A DNA stretch of 64,000 nucleotides, taken from positions 25,916,209-25,980,208 of the forward strand of contig OX424562.1 in the NCBI GenBank assembly GCA_949152475.1. The letters run 5' to 3'. This document shows, piece after piece, positions 10,858 to 21,560 of the stretch (its first letter is position 1; each line of letters starts with the position of its first letter). Under the pieces are notes generated by a model. That model was not told the DNA's origin and did no database searches. It worked only from the letters and a program-made list of their open reading frames with translations. Source of the DNA: Terebella lapidaria. Taxonomy: Eukaryota; Annelida; Polychaeta; Terebellida; Terebellidae. Position numbers and translations under genes: made by a program.

Positions 10858-11415
10858 TCACTGAGGCATGGCTCCTCTACGTACAACCGTGTACTGCCAT
10901 GGAACAGCACCAGCATCAGACAAGAAGTACTCCCTCAGCTTCTCCCGGACTTGGTAGGCATCGTCGCTGGAGTGATGGCCGAGACCGGGCATGTCAGTGA
11001 GTGCCGCACATTCCTGCTGGTCATCACTGGCCTCTTGAAGCAAAGCATCCCCGGAAGATGCACCTGCTGTGTTCTGCAAGTAGTTGTGTAGCGAACATGT
11101 AGCCAGTACAACTTGATCCACACTGTCGGGATGCAATTGTATCTTTCTATGGTAAATCCTCCACCTTGCAGCGAGGATTCCAAAGGCGTTTTCAACAATC
11201 CTTCTTGCTCTGGACAATCGGTAGTTGTAGATGCGCTTGTCTTCTGTACAGTGCACCATACTTTTTATACGTCGATCTATCGGATGCTGCTTCTCATTGG
11301 CTACGAGCGTGTAAGCCGGGAGACTGGCACTATAACTCCCCCCTATAGGCCCTCGGGACTCGGCAGCAGAAGACTCGTACCTGCGCTTGAGGAATTCCTG
11401 TGAGCTCGGGGACAT
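10858..11415 (-). pseudogene. PIF/Harbinger transposase, C-terminal part
   Basis: An open frame of 185 codons. Residues 61-84 carry the family signature YNYRLSRARRIVENAFGI followed by LAARWRI, where Glu75 is expected to be the third acidic residue of the DDE catalytic triad, and QVVLATCSLHNYL at 101-113 is the conserved segment after it. Family transposases are usually about 350-450 residues, so the half with the first two Asp residues is absent. A stop precedes the Met in frame. The start region overlaps the first copy of a 107-bp tandem repeat (11402 on), which suggests local rearrangement removed the 5' part. With the MADF exon it forms a two-gene remnant in convergent orientation. Not expected to be active. 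Confidence 0.85.
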
Positions 11416-12479
11416 TGCCGGGATATTTCACAGTTGCCTTGACCGAGTGCACTGTGGTGAGACTGGATGCACTAACGATCGTTAGTGCATCCCGCAATGG
11501 CGAACCCACTCGCGGTTCGTTTGAATTTTCTTCTTTTTCCAGATAATTACGATTGTGATCGATACACACATACATCTGCTGATTATTATGCGCACGAAAC
11601 AACCGTTCGTTGCAAATACATGGCGATTTATGTTGGTTTGAGCATGAAAAACTCGTCTGAAAAAAAGCCGAAAGATTCCCTAACGATTGTTTTTGTAAAA
11701 TCAAAGATTCCCTAACGAACATGGGAAGATTCCCTAACGATATTTTCTTTACTAATTCAAATCTACGTTATTTAAATGTTAAACGTGAAATAAAGTACCA
11801 ATTGACATGTATTGATGTGTACAGATGATCTTCTAGTACAGATTTCCTATTTTTAATGTGATATTCGCTAATTTATGTCGCATAAATCAACGAATTCACA
11901 ATGGTGTATGATATGGACCTATTACAATATACACGTATTAGGCCTATATCGTTAGGGAATCTCACTTTTGTCGTTAGTGAATCTTATCGCTAATTCTTTT
12001 CCTCAACATTTCTAAACAAAGAAGCGTGATCTGCTTTGCAATAACTACGCATGTCTTTGACCAAAACACTAAGCTACCTTCAGAGTATCCATTTATCACA
12101 AATGGACCTGTCATTTGATAAAGTACGGTTAAAAACCAAACTGACCGTGTTTACTGTCCGCCATTGCGGGATGCACTAACGATCGTTAGTGCATCCAGTA
12201 TCACCACGGTGGAGTGACTGTCTCTGCTGCACCTGCTGTTGTTTCATAGTAGTTTATGACTAGCAAAAACTAGGCGAGCTCGGGGACATTGCCGGGATAT
12301 TTCACAGTTGCCTTGACCGAGTGACTGTCTCTGCTGCACCTGCTCTTCTTTCATAGTAGTTTATGACTAGCAAAAACTAGACGAGCTCGGGGACATTGCC
12401 GGGATATTTCACAGTTGCCTTGACCGAGTGACTGTCTCTGCTGCACCTGCTGTTCTTTCATAGTAGTTTATGACTAGCA
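11402..12479. repeat. 107-bp tandem repeat, three copies, first one interrupted
   Basis: Units start with GAGCTCGGGGACATTGCCGG. Copy 1 is 11402-11449 plus 12217-12275 (48 + 59 = 107 bp) once the inserted element and one GAGTG are removed; copy 2 is 12276-12382; copy 3 is 12383-12479, ending as the match fades. The first unit overlaps the start of the transposase frame. Confidence 0.85.
11450..12211. mobile_element. 762-bp non-autonomous element, CACTGTG ends, 5-bp target duplication
   Basis: Terminal inverted repeats of 53 bp with two mismatches (left starts CACTGTGGTGAGACTGG, right in reverse CACCGTGGTGATACTGG). GAGTG flanks both sides (11445-11449, 12212-12216), and the uninterrupted site survives in tandem copies 2 and 3. 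Each TIR contains a perfect 28-bp palindrome (11465-11492; its partner at about 12169-12196). Subterminal copies of GATTCCCTAACGA occur at 11674, 11705 and 11728, with inverse copies at 11949 and 11971. No transposase frame. A CAC start plus 5-bp duplication recalls Transib/ProtoRAG elements; CACTA-like elements are the alternative. Confidence 0.85.
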
Positions 12480-12878
12480 AATGCACTTGATTTGGGGCCA
12501 GTCGTTTTTTCGTTGTGCAAATACATAGAGCAAATATTTGATTTAAAGGGTTTTAAAGGGTTTTTTTTCGCTCGAATACTGAACATTAAATTGTACTATT
12601 TCAAATCACAGCTTGCATTTTTCCGTACCTTGTCAATTGATTACAGAATGATTTATATCGTTCAATTGAGCAGGGTTTATTCACGGTTATGCATCTCATA
12701 TGTTAAATCATTGATGCATTCAGGAGCAATCTAGATGAGTGATTGTGAAAGTCGTTAGCAAATATCTCGTTCCAACACACCAACAATCCTCCAATCCTTG
12801 AAGCAATATACCAACATGGTCTGGAATTTCATGGAGCCTTTCCCAGCGACATATTACTATGGCAACATCACGACGACG
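12480..12878. other. no gene seen
   Basis: AT-rich, with an 80-codon frame of no recognisable content at 12492-12734. Confidence 0.45.
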
Positions 12879-14018
12879 CCTATACTCTGATTTTTCTAAC
12901 TCGTTTACACCGTTTTTTACCGTTATTTCAATCAAATCACTTCAAGCGTACATGTCTATCATACAAACGGCAATAGATATTCACAAACCTGGCTTCCGAA
13001 ACACTACATGTTTCTTCCAAAACACAAAACTTCGATTTAAGCGAGGATTTTCCTTGTTGTAGGGCGCAACAGTTCATTACGTAATTCAAGTGGACAAGTT
13101 CAAGTCAGGTACTATACTCGGATTTTTCTAACTCGTTTACACTGTTTTTCGCTAATATTTTTGTGATGCTAAACGCTATCGGTCTCTAACTTGGCATACT
13201 TCACATGGGAGTCAAACGGGAACTTTCTACCAAATTTCAGACAGCTATCGCGAAAATTGAAAAAGTTGGCAATCTACCTCAATGTTAAATTTAGCTCTAT
13301 TATTTATTTTCTGGGCCCGCACACAATTTTGTGCATTTGCTCGGTTTTGTAGCGGAGCAATGTTTCAAAATCAACATGTTTGTGTAGAATACACTCCAAT
13401 GTATCTTCTGGTTCAAATTAACAAGAATATTTCGAATCCTGATGGGTGTAAACAGGACCAATTCCTCGAATATGCTCAGATTCTCGAGATCCCGTTTTGG
13501 GCTGAAATTTAATATTGAGGTAGATTGCCAACTTTTTCAATTTTCGCGTTAGCTGTCTGAAATTTGGTAGAAAGTTGCCGTTTGACTCCCAGGTGAAGTA
13601 TGCCAAGTTATAGACCGATTGCGTTTAGCATCACAAAAATATTAGCGAAAAAACAGTGTAAACGAGTTAGAAAAATCCGAGTATATGGGGGCGTGCGCTG
13701 CAGTATATGTACCAAATACATGCTGGGACGGTCCCATTCCTAACCTGCACTCCCTGCGTAAATCATCCGAATAGACTCACGCGCTCAAAATAAACAATGT
13801 CTGTTGACATGCGGACGAAAAATGTTTTCAGGAAGAATTTATCATTGCAGTAGATTACTAACTTTATCAGTTTCATGGATAGAAGTCTGAAAGTTTGCAG
13901 AAAATTGCCGTTTGGTCCCAAGGTGAGCTATGTCAAGTTATAACGATACGATTTAGCATCGCAAAAATATCATTAAAAAAAAAAACGGTGTAAACGAGTT
14001 TAAAAAATCAGAGTATAG
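12879..14018. mobile_element. foldback element 2 (outer), hosting another foldback element
   Basis: The ends CCTATACTCTGA and TCAGAGTATAGG, followed inward by CTAACTCGTTTACACCG and its inverse, bound 1.1 kb. The right arm (about 13850-14018) contains the family blocks GTAGATTACTAACTTT and TTTAGCATCGCAAAAATAT. A related but distinct element sits inside at 13124-13685. The left arm is shorter than the right. Confidence 0.7.
13124..13685. mobile_element. foldback element 3 (inner, 562 bp)
   Basis: Inverted arms of about 190 bp, starting TATACTCGGATTTTTCTAAC on the left and mirrored at 13666-13685. Further in, both arms carry GTTGGCAATCTACCTCAATG and its inverse. The arms match each other more closely than they match the outer element, consistent with a later insertion. 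Confidence 0.8.
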
Positions 14019-14260
14019 GATCGTTGGTGGAAGATCATAGCAACAGTCATAGCAACAGTGGCACTGCCAACAGTGGGTCAACAACTCGGTCTCCAGCAGC
14101 AATCAGGAAACAGAATATCTCGTTCCGCCACCCCAACAATAACTAGCTTCTGTGGCTTCTAGTTTTACAATGCGGTTTTTGGCCACCAGTTGGACTTGGT
14201 TTCTTTTTAAGAAGCAGATGTACAAGCTTTCGTGTCATTCGATCATTAGAATTTCACATC

Positions 14261-14789
14261 ATGCACACGATGATTCGACGAGGTGGAAATGTTTTAAATA
14301 CTGCGGAAGAACTGGTGATTGATTTAACCAACGAAGGGGATGATCAAAGTTTGATCAGGTCTCATCTGAACGTTTATTTAGGAAACGGGCATCGCATTCG
14401 TTCAACGGTATGGCACGGCGAGCGACGGGTAGATATAAGTTTGTTCACCCCAACTCCGAACGGGACGTTCCAGCCGTCTAAGTGGGGGATTTCGTTGCCC
14501 TTAATGCAGTACAAAGTCCTGCTGGATGAGCAAGAGAGGATATCGGCCGCGATGGAACGAACGCGGGAGACGAATTTCGAGCTGAAAATACATCTGGGAG
14601 CCAACAACTATGTCACAGTGCAGAGTGGATGGGCCGGGGTCGACATCCGCCAATGGTGTCCAGGCGACGCAAGCGAAGCCACCTCTTCTTCCTGGACGCG
14701 GCGTGTATTTGCAGCCGGGCGATTGGATCGAACTCTGTAATGTGAATGAAAGCATATACGATTTCATTCCCGAACTGGCAACGACGTAA
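14261..14789 (+). pseudogene. two-domain PC4 (p15)-like protein, frameshifted
   Basis: From ATG 14261 the first frame encodes an acidic leader, then a PC4-like unit at about residues 36-90 (GNGHRIRSTVWHGERRVDIS, and KWGISLPLMQYKVLL, which resembles the PC4 KGISL...W..L motif). A second unit starts at about 108 (LGANNYVTV, then WAGVDIRQW). After about 14655 the similarity moves to another frame, which reads GRGVYLQPGDWIELCNVNE and stops at TAA 14787-14789; the original frame instead ends at 14740. PC4 proteins bind single-stranded DNA and act as transcription cofactors. Duplicated PC4 domains in multicopy genes of aquatic animals often belong to mobile elements, which fits the location here. 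The frameshift makes function doubtful unless it is a sequence error. Confidence 0.6.
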
Positions 14790-14796
14790 CGCTGTA

Positions 14797-14880
14797 TGGA
14801 TCGCGTCGATCACTACAATCAAGAGGGATGGCGACAGTGTCCCGAGCGTAATCCGCCGGGAGCTGATCACGTCGTCTATT
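14797..14880 (+). CDS. short frame after the PC4-like gene
   Basis: A 27-codon frame begins ATG only eight bases after the PC4-like stop and reads MDRVDHYNQEGWRQCPERNP before ending TGA. Its tight spacing and Cys/Pro/Asn-rich end suggest it may be a degraded continuation of the same coding unit in another frame rather than an independent gene. I cannot name it. Confidence 0.2.
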
Positions 14881-14943
14881 GATTTGTGAGTGTGGATTTC
14901 CTATGTATTCATATTTCCTATTCTCTGATATAATATAAGTATG

Positions 14944-14978
14944 TACCGGTATTTATACTTCCTATTCCCTAATATAAT
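14944..14978. repeat. 35-bp direct repeat, left side of LINE
   Basis: Identical in 34 of 35 positions to 17005-17039 (starts TACCGGTATTTATA). The pair brackets the LINE fragment and is most simply its target-site duplication. Confidence 0.6.
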
Positions 14979-15534
14979 ATGAGAGGTATTCCTGGAAAAT
15001 TTCTGGTTTTACTACGTTCTGTGTATGACAATCTGAAGGCATCTGGTTTATGTGATTGGTTTGAGTGCACTGTTGGAACACGACAGGGTTGTATGCTTTC
15101 TCCATTTTTGTACTCCATGTTTCTTAAAGAGTTTATTGAGCTATTGTCAAAAGAAGGTTGCCATTGCACACAAGTTCCTGACACTTCAACAAATGTGAAT
15201 GTATTCTTATGTGCTGATGATATGGTGTTATGTGCTGATACTGTAGTTAACACGCAAAAATAGTTGAAAGTTCTTGATAAGTACTGTAACGATTGGGGTA
15301 TGTATGTTAATTTAAAGAAATCTAAAATTGTTGTTTTCAGAAAAGGAGGCATTATCAAGTCTGTGGAAAAGTTCGAATGAGTTTGTGGAAGCTGTGCCAT
15401 TTTATAAATACTTGGGGCTTATGTTGAATTCCAGTTTGAAATGGAACAGAGCACTTTTGTACACTAGTTCAACAAGGTCCAGAGTCAAATGTTAGCTTGT
15501 ATAATTTGAACAATATCTGTGGTGGGATGCCCCC

Positions 15535-15722
15535 GAAAACATACGTAGATTAGTTTTATAAAGTAGAAAACATACTTAGATTAGTTTTATAAAGTAGAAA
15601 ACATACTTAGATTAATTTTATAAAGTAGAAAACATACGTAGATTAGTTTTATAAAGTAGAAAACATACTTAGATTAGTTTCATAAAGTAGAAAACATACT
15701 TAGATTAGTTTTATAAAGTAGT
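15535..15722 (+). repeat. 37/38-bp minisatellite inside LINE coding sequence
   Basis: About five tandem copies of a unit containing TTAGTTTTATAAAGTAGAAA and ACATACTTAGA. A partial unit on each side joins the LINE reading CCCGAAAACATACG to TTGTACTAGTTTGG, so the expansion happened within the already inserted LINE or its parent copy. Confidence 0.85.
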
Positions 15723-16044
15723 TGTACTAGTTTGGTGCTATGGGTCTGAAATATGTGGTTTTGAAAAATCTAATGTTATAGAACGCGTTCAGACAAATTT
15801 TGTTTTTGTAAATCTGTAATTAGTGTGTCAGTAAAAACTTCCAATTTGGCTGTCCATGGAAGATTTCCACTTTTTGTACTAAATGTATACCAAATGTATC
15901 AAATTCTGAATGAAGATTAAGAAAATGCAGAGTAGTGGATTATCAAAACAATGCTATTTATTAAGCAAAAACTCACACGACAATGGTAGAATTTCATGGT
16001 GTACGAAAATCCAAAATTTCATCAAGTAGATATGGCCCTTAATG

Positions 16045-16456
16045 TAGTCCGCTACATACAGGGACGTAATGAAAAGTCAAAATTTAAAAGCTATATCTTG
16101 AATATTATCTCTTCAAAATAACATATTTTATAGAGTAACTGATCAGCATTCTAATACTGAAAAGAAAATAGGGGGTCACCGTGCTCGTTTCTTCGACATA
16201 TTTGACCAAAAATCACAAACATTTACTAAAATGACTTATTTTGTGGTATTTTTACACATTTTTTTGGCCATATTCACATCTTGAATCTTGTTTTCCAAGA
16301 GAACGGATACGGTGACCCCCTATTTTCTTTTCAGTTTTAGGATGCTGATCAGTTACTCTATAAAATATGTCATTTTGAAGCTCTAGATTTTGTTAATACA
16401 GTCATTTATTTTGAAAAACTCTTTGACCCCCTCCCCTCACTGTTTGGAGCGGACTA
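16045..16456. mobile_element. MITE with long inverted arms inside the LINE
   Basis: The ends TAGTCCGCT and AGCGGACTA and the inner inverted blocks (TAGAGTAACTGATCAGCATT on the left, GCTGATCAGTTACTCTA on the right, each next to an AAATAGGGGGTCACCG block or its inverse) make a clear foldback of about 410 bp. The LINE sequence resumes on the right. Confidence 0.8.
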
Positions 16457-17004
16457 CCTCAACATGTATGGGGAGCACAGGGTGTGGTAAATGACAAGTT
16501 ATTCATAAGCGTTTTCAAGCAGAGTTCAGGATTGTTTTCGACAGGAGTGGCATAGTGGATTATGTACCAATGGTAAACTTAAGTTATACAATCATTTGAA
16601 CCAGCTAAGCATTTAGATGTTGGTCTCGGTACTCTCAAAATTCAGATGTAGTAATCACCCTATAGCTATAAGAAAGAGACGTCACAATATGAACATGTTA
16701 ACTCGATCCCAATAAATGAAAGAATATGCCAGTATTGTAAGTCAGTTTAAGATATGGATTTTGTTGAAGACGAATTTCATCTCTTTGTAATATGTCCGGT
16801 CTGTTTTGACATTAGAAGGAACACTAGGGGGAATGTATTATCAAAGTTTAGGGTGCTAAATGAAAATGCATTTTAAAAAGTAATGAGCAGTAAAAGTGAA
16901 GATATCATTAAACAAATTGATTGTTCTAGATTGTGTATATTGGCTGGTTAGCCTTACATACCAAATAAACATATATATATATATATACATGAGTGTATTC
17001 TTTT

Positions 17005-17039
17005 TACCGGTATTTATATTTCCTATTCCCTAATATAAT
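17005..17039. repeat. 35-bp direct repeat, right side of LINE
   Basis: Partner of 14944-14978, one mismatch. Confidence 0.6.
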
Positions 17040-17066
17040 GTACATGCATTCGCAATGAAATGGATG

Positions 17067-17352
17067 TTAAACCCAACACAAATATATGGAAAAACCCGGT
17101 TTATTGTATAATTACGAACTACACGATACAACAATAAAACCGATGTTGAATATACATAAGACAGGATAAGATGACACATAATACTTATAAATGACCCAGG
17201 GAGGGTGGGAGAGGTGATAAAAATTAGACACAAGATTGACATGTATAGGCCCCGAGAAAGCGTGAAACAAGTGAACAAATCACCAGAGCAGAACAACTGG
17301 GCACTGGGACGGTGAGAAATAATACAGAGCAATATATGTGTGTTGAGTTTAA
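17067..17352. mobile_element. small TTAA-ended MITE, full copy
   Basis: The left end TTAAACCCAACACAAATATA and right end TATATGTGTGTTGAGTTTAA are inverted relatives. The element is about 286 bp. A second, internally deleted copy follows at 17379-17466. Confidence 0.65.
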
Positions 17353-17378
17353 AACAGGCTTATAAAAAAAACCTGCTC

Positions 17379-17466
17379 TTAAACCCAACACAAATATATG
17401 GAAAAACCCGGTTTATTGTATAATTAGGTGATAAATAATACAGAGCAATATATGTGTGTTGAGTTT
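17379..17466. mobile_element. same MITE, internally deleted copy
   Basis: Has both ends of the 17067-17352 element but only about 45 bp of each side. Each copy is followed by AAACAGGCTTATAAAAAA and an ACCTGCTC tract, so the flank is duplicated as well. Confidence 0.65.
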
Positions 17467-18352
17467 AAAACAGGCTTATAAAAAACCTGCTCAAAAATAG
17501 AGAACAGTCGTATGTCCTGAATTCTCGAAGTGAGCAATGTGCTCTGTATAACTTTGCAATTAATTATACAAAGCCGGTATAAGAGTTTAGAGTTTACTAT
17601 AACACACACATGAAAAATTTTGAGTTTATTATAACACACACAAAATTATACATCGAGTGTAGATAAAACTACTAGAAATATATATTTATACATATACTAA
17701 AATCTATACACCTACAAAAATTTAATTGGATATAATATAAAATAAAACTAAAACAACCTTCACACAATATTCGCAATATGCTAATAAACACATCGACTAT
17801 AAATATATATCTGTATACTGAAATACACTATATACCTATACAAATATATATTTAGATAAAATATACAATTGAACACATCGAACAGAAATACTAGAATATA
17901 TTATAATATACTTTACTTAAATAAAAAAAAAACACTATACAATCTACACAAAATATTCGCAATATACCTATGCCCAAGGGCTAAAATAGGTTACTGAACA
18001 ATTTTGGTTTAACTTGTTTATACACCCCAGGTGAGATATGACTTTGAGATTTTCCAATCAAGGTCATCTTTGTGAAATTCAACTTCACCATTGGGTATGC
18101 TCAGAAATATATATTAGAGAGATCTCTCTTATGTATTTCTGGTATGCTGCATATGACTTTATATATATTAACAATACAAACAAAGCTCTAACAACAAGTA
18201 CATGCATTTTGTAGAGGCCAATTTAAACAGTGTAGGTCAGGCGAGATTTCGAGATTTTTTTTTTTTTTTCAGGTTCAAGATCAGCAAAAGATGTGCCTTA
18301 TATATGACTTCTTATAAGCTAGTATACAATTCTAACTTGTAGGTCTCAGTGT
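17467..18352. other. very AT-rich spacer, no gene seen
   Basis: Short A/T-rich near-repeats of the type ATACTAAAATCTATACACCTA and ACATCGA, plus CACACA stretches. No coding frame or RNA gene recognised. Confidence 0.5.
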
Positions 18353-18356
18353 TTAA

Positions 18357-18898
18357 AGCTGCTGCCTTCGAATGTATGCAATATTTTTTTTTCAAAACCA
18401 ATTTTTTATTAAACACATCTAATGCAATATAACAAAAGGTGTGCTCAATGATTTTGACGATTGCAATCCTATTCCAGTTGTCTTTTCATCCGTTTTAGTG
18501 CCCATTTTGTGCCGGTTTTGTACATAAACAAACGAAGTGTATCCATCAAACCCGAATGTAAAAAAATGCTCAACTTGCGCTTAAAAGTCCACATCGAGTA
18601 CATTTTCCAGTTCGTATGTGCATATATAGTGTAGTTGTGAGGAAATAATCAGTGATATACCATGATGTGCGTGGAATTGTCAGTCTATCTCGCACTTCTA
18701 TGCTTTGTTTACTTCTGCGTGTGGTGGATACAGTTCCTGTATTTACGCGAGAACCGCCTGTTCAAATGAGCAAAATTCCCCTGAGGACTGGTTATTTTCA
18801 TTACATTTGAGGTGAGTATGTTTCATTCAGTTAGTTTAGCATGTTTAGTATGAAATATAGTTTAAAAAAAATATTGACTGGTTTCGAAGACAGCTGCT
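18357..18898. mobile_element. TTAA-flanked MITE, copy 2
   Basis: Same family as 8192-8712 (542 bp). Left TTAA at 18353-18356. The right TTAA (18899-18902) is shared with copy 3, so the two lie head to tail with a single target tetranucleotide between them. Confidence 0.8.
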
Positions 18899-18902
18899 TT
18901 AA

Positions 18903-19421
18903 AGCTGCTGCCTTCGAACGTATGCAATATTTTTTTCAAAACCAATTTTTTGTTAAACACATCTAATGCAATATAACAAAAGGTATGCTCAATGATTTTG
19001 ACGATTACAGTCCGTCCGGGTTGTCTTTTCATCCGTTTTAGTGTCCATTTTGTAAATGAACCAACAAAGTGTATCCATCAAACCCGAATGTAAACAAATG
19101 CTCAAATCGCGCTTAAAAGTCCACATCGAGTACATTTTCCAGTTCGTATGTGCATATAGAGTGTAGTTGTGAGAAAGTAATCAATGATATACCATGATGT
19201 GCGTGGAATTGTCAGTTTATCTCGCACTTCTATGCTTTGTTTACATTTGTGTGTGATGGATATAGTTTTTGTATTTAAGTGATAACCGCCTGTTCAAATT
19301 TCCCTGAGAACTGGTTATTTTCATTACATTTGAGGTGAGTATGTTTCTTTCACTCAGTTTAGCATGTTTAGTATGAAATATAGTTTTCAACAAATTATGT
19401 CTGGTTTCGAAGGCAGCTGCT
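18903..19421. mobile_element. TTAA-flanked MITE, copy 3
   Basis: 519 bp, directly following copy 2. Right TTAA at 19422-19425. The simplest history is insertion of one copy into the TTAA flanking the other. Confidence 0.8.
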
Positions 19422-19779
19422 TTAAACCTCAGGAGCCAATTTACAAATTTCACGTCAGCCCAGGGAACATTTTACTTTCTAGCAGATGCATAGCAATTGC
19501 TTGAAAAATACTGCTATACAAAATCAATTTTGTATAGCAGTTTTGAAAAGTGTATAGCAGTTTTTGTTGTTGTTGAAATGCGTGTAAATACATGCTTATA
19601 TGCTAAAAAAACCTGTAAATATGCTCAAATACTGCATAAGTGTTTGTATTTTGTGAATGACGGTCAGCCATTTAGCACTCAAAGTCATCCGAGGTCAAGT
19701 TCAGGTTCATCATTAGTTGTATCATACACGACTTCCTAAGTGCTTATAATGTAAATATGACTTTTATTTATAAGAGATA

Positions 19780-20090
19780 AATATGGGTATTTGTTCACCC
19801 AAAAATGACTGTTCTGACCTTTCAAGGTCATAGAAGGTCGAATTCAACGTCACCACACATATCACCATACAAAATGCCAATATCTAAGCTCTACATAAAC
19901 AAAATGACCGCTACACGAAGATCGGCAATTCTAGGGCAACGAAACTTATATATGCCACTTAGGTACATAAGAGGAATCTTTTGAAACAAAAATGACTGAA
20001 AAAATGGCCGTTTTTGTAATGAATGGCCATTTTGAGAAAAATGCGGAAATAAAAAAATAATCGCCTCTTGAAATATTTTAGGGTTTTTTG
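19780..20090. repeat. interspersed repeat related to 53720-54330
   Basis: Shares GACCTTTCAAGGTCAT / GACCTTCCAAAGTCAT, AAGGTCGAATTCAA / AAGGTCAAATTCAA, the block CAACGAAACTTATA with ..GGTACATAAG.., and TTGAAACAAAAAT in the same order. No terminal repeats visible. Confidence 0.55.
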
Positions 20091-21560
20091 TGAAAAAAAA
20101 AATTGAGATATATATTCGCCTGTTAACTATAAGGTTGCTTAACAGTCGGGATCGATAAATGTAACTTACATGGGAAGTACACAGCGTTTTAGGGTGCAGT
20201 TTTTTTTACTATGGTTAGATTACTCACCATAGAGCAATAACCTACTGCCTGTTTGGAGGTTTACCTCGACACTTGGTGGTAATTCGGTGTTCAAAATAGC
20301 AAGTTACTCACCATCTGCATGGAAGATACACAGGGCAAAGGAAATTGATTGTCAGTCGCATTAAGATGGTGAAACCCTGCCGATTGTTGGCAGTAAATTT
20401 CACGACTTTAGTACCGCATACAAAATATGAGCATTTGTCATAAAAATTCTGGTAGTCCGAAGTGACTTTCTGCAATTGGAGTCAATAGAGGAGTCATTTT
20501 CTTGTATTAGAAAAATACAATCTTCGACCTGAAACGTCTGGATCATTCCGGATCATAACGATAAAGTTGGTACATCCGTTCTCAATATCAACCACGTAAT
20601 CTTTAGAATACATCGACTTTTTACATAGTGGAGCAGTCAGTGTCTATGAGCCGAGAATTACTTTTTGAATTTACCGCCCACATTTGTCACAAAATGCCCG
20701 ACTGTCTTTGACGCATTTACGAAATGCGCCATTTTCAAAATATCACGTGGATTTGGACAACACACAGACTTGAAATATCATCTATTATTTTGATGATTTT
20801 CAAAGAATAGCTGACTTACTTGGGATTGGTACATCGTAGACTTCATAACGAGCTATCCACAGCCATGTGACAATGCGTTTTCCCCCGTAAAATTGAGTCT
20901 GAACATCGGATACTTTCAACGTCAGGTGCCACGAAATCGTGTTTACATATTTCCCAGGTCAAAGTTTGATGTATCCTTACGCGACACTTATCTGTGGTCA
21001 TGTCAATTCTGGTAATCGGTATAATCCATTGATCACACCAAATAATCCACTTTCTGAATACTGAACGGGACTACGGCAGAAAATGTTCGCAGTACGACAC
21101 ATTACATGTGTTTTGTGATATAGATTGGTAGCGGTCATCCTCGGAATATTTCCTTCGGTTGTGAAGACCATATTTTGCGACTATGAGATTCGGTAGCTTC
21201 GTCTCCGAATGTTTTCCCGCGAGGCACCAACAGTCCCATGTATTATGCATGTATATCGGCATCTGACGGAGGTAAACCCAGAAATATGTACATAATCGAA
21301 GACATATTAGTTCATAGACAAAGAATTGTTGTAGATCGGGGAATGACAAACACTGAAAACCATGATTCCAGACGATAACTGACATATCGCTCACCACGTG
21401 AGTTTGTATTCGCTCCGGCGAGAAAGCCGTTGAAATCCGTGCACAGGGTTTTGAGTTCAATGTGAAGAGCAATACTCACTAGCTGCTCAAGTCCAGTCTC
21501 GGTCAGTGATCGCGTGGAACCACACGGAAAATCGTCGAGCACATGTACTGGGGCGGATTA
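20091..21560. other. no supported gene; weak minus-strand frames
   Basis: Frames of 133 and 76 codons overlap on the minus strand at 21071-21542, and GTGAGT/GTAAGT donor-like sites occur nearby (for example before 20825 in minus reading), but I could not chain them into a credible gene and recognise no domain. Confidence 0.35.

Larger units (their letters stand above)
14979..17004 (+). mobile_element. 5'-truncated LINE (non-LTR retrotransposon), decayed
   Basis: Begins inside a reverse transcriptase. An open frame of 94 codons (14979-15263) holds GTRQGCMLSPFLYSMF and the active-site box FLCADDMVL, where Cys replaces the usual Tyr/Phe of the [YF]xDD motif. After a TAG (15261-15263) the match continues (LKVLDKYCNDWGMYVNLKKS). 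Further downstream come the typical thumb/post-RT phrases CYGSEICGFEKSNVIERVQTN (about 15738-15800) and a degraded Cys-His-like tail around 16735-16830. Stops and shifts throughout mean no function. An AT dinucleotide tail precedes the right direct repeat. The phrases fit invertebrate clades of the Jockey/CR1 group, but I cannot fix the clade. Confidence 0.8.

Noticed and set aside
21071-21542. 133-codon minus-strand frame as an exon
   Set aside because: No recognised domain, overlapping frames in competing registers, and no consistent splice chain.
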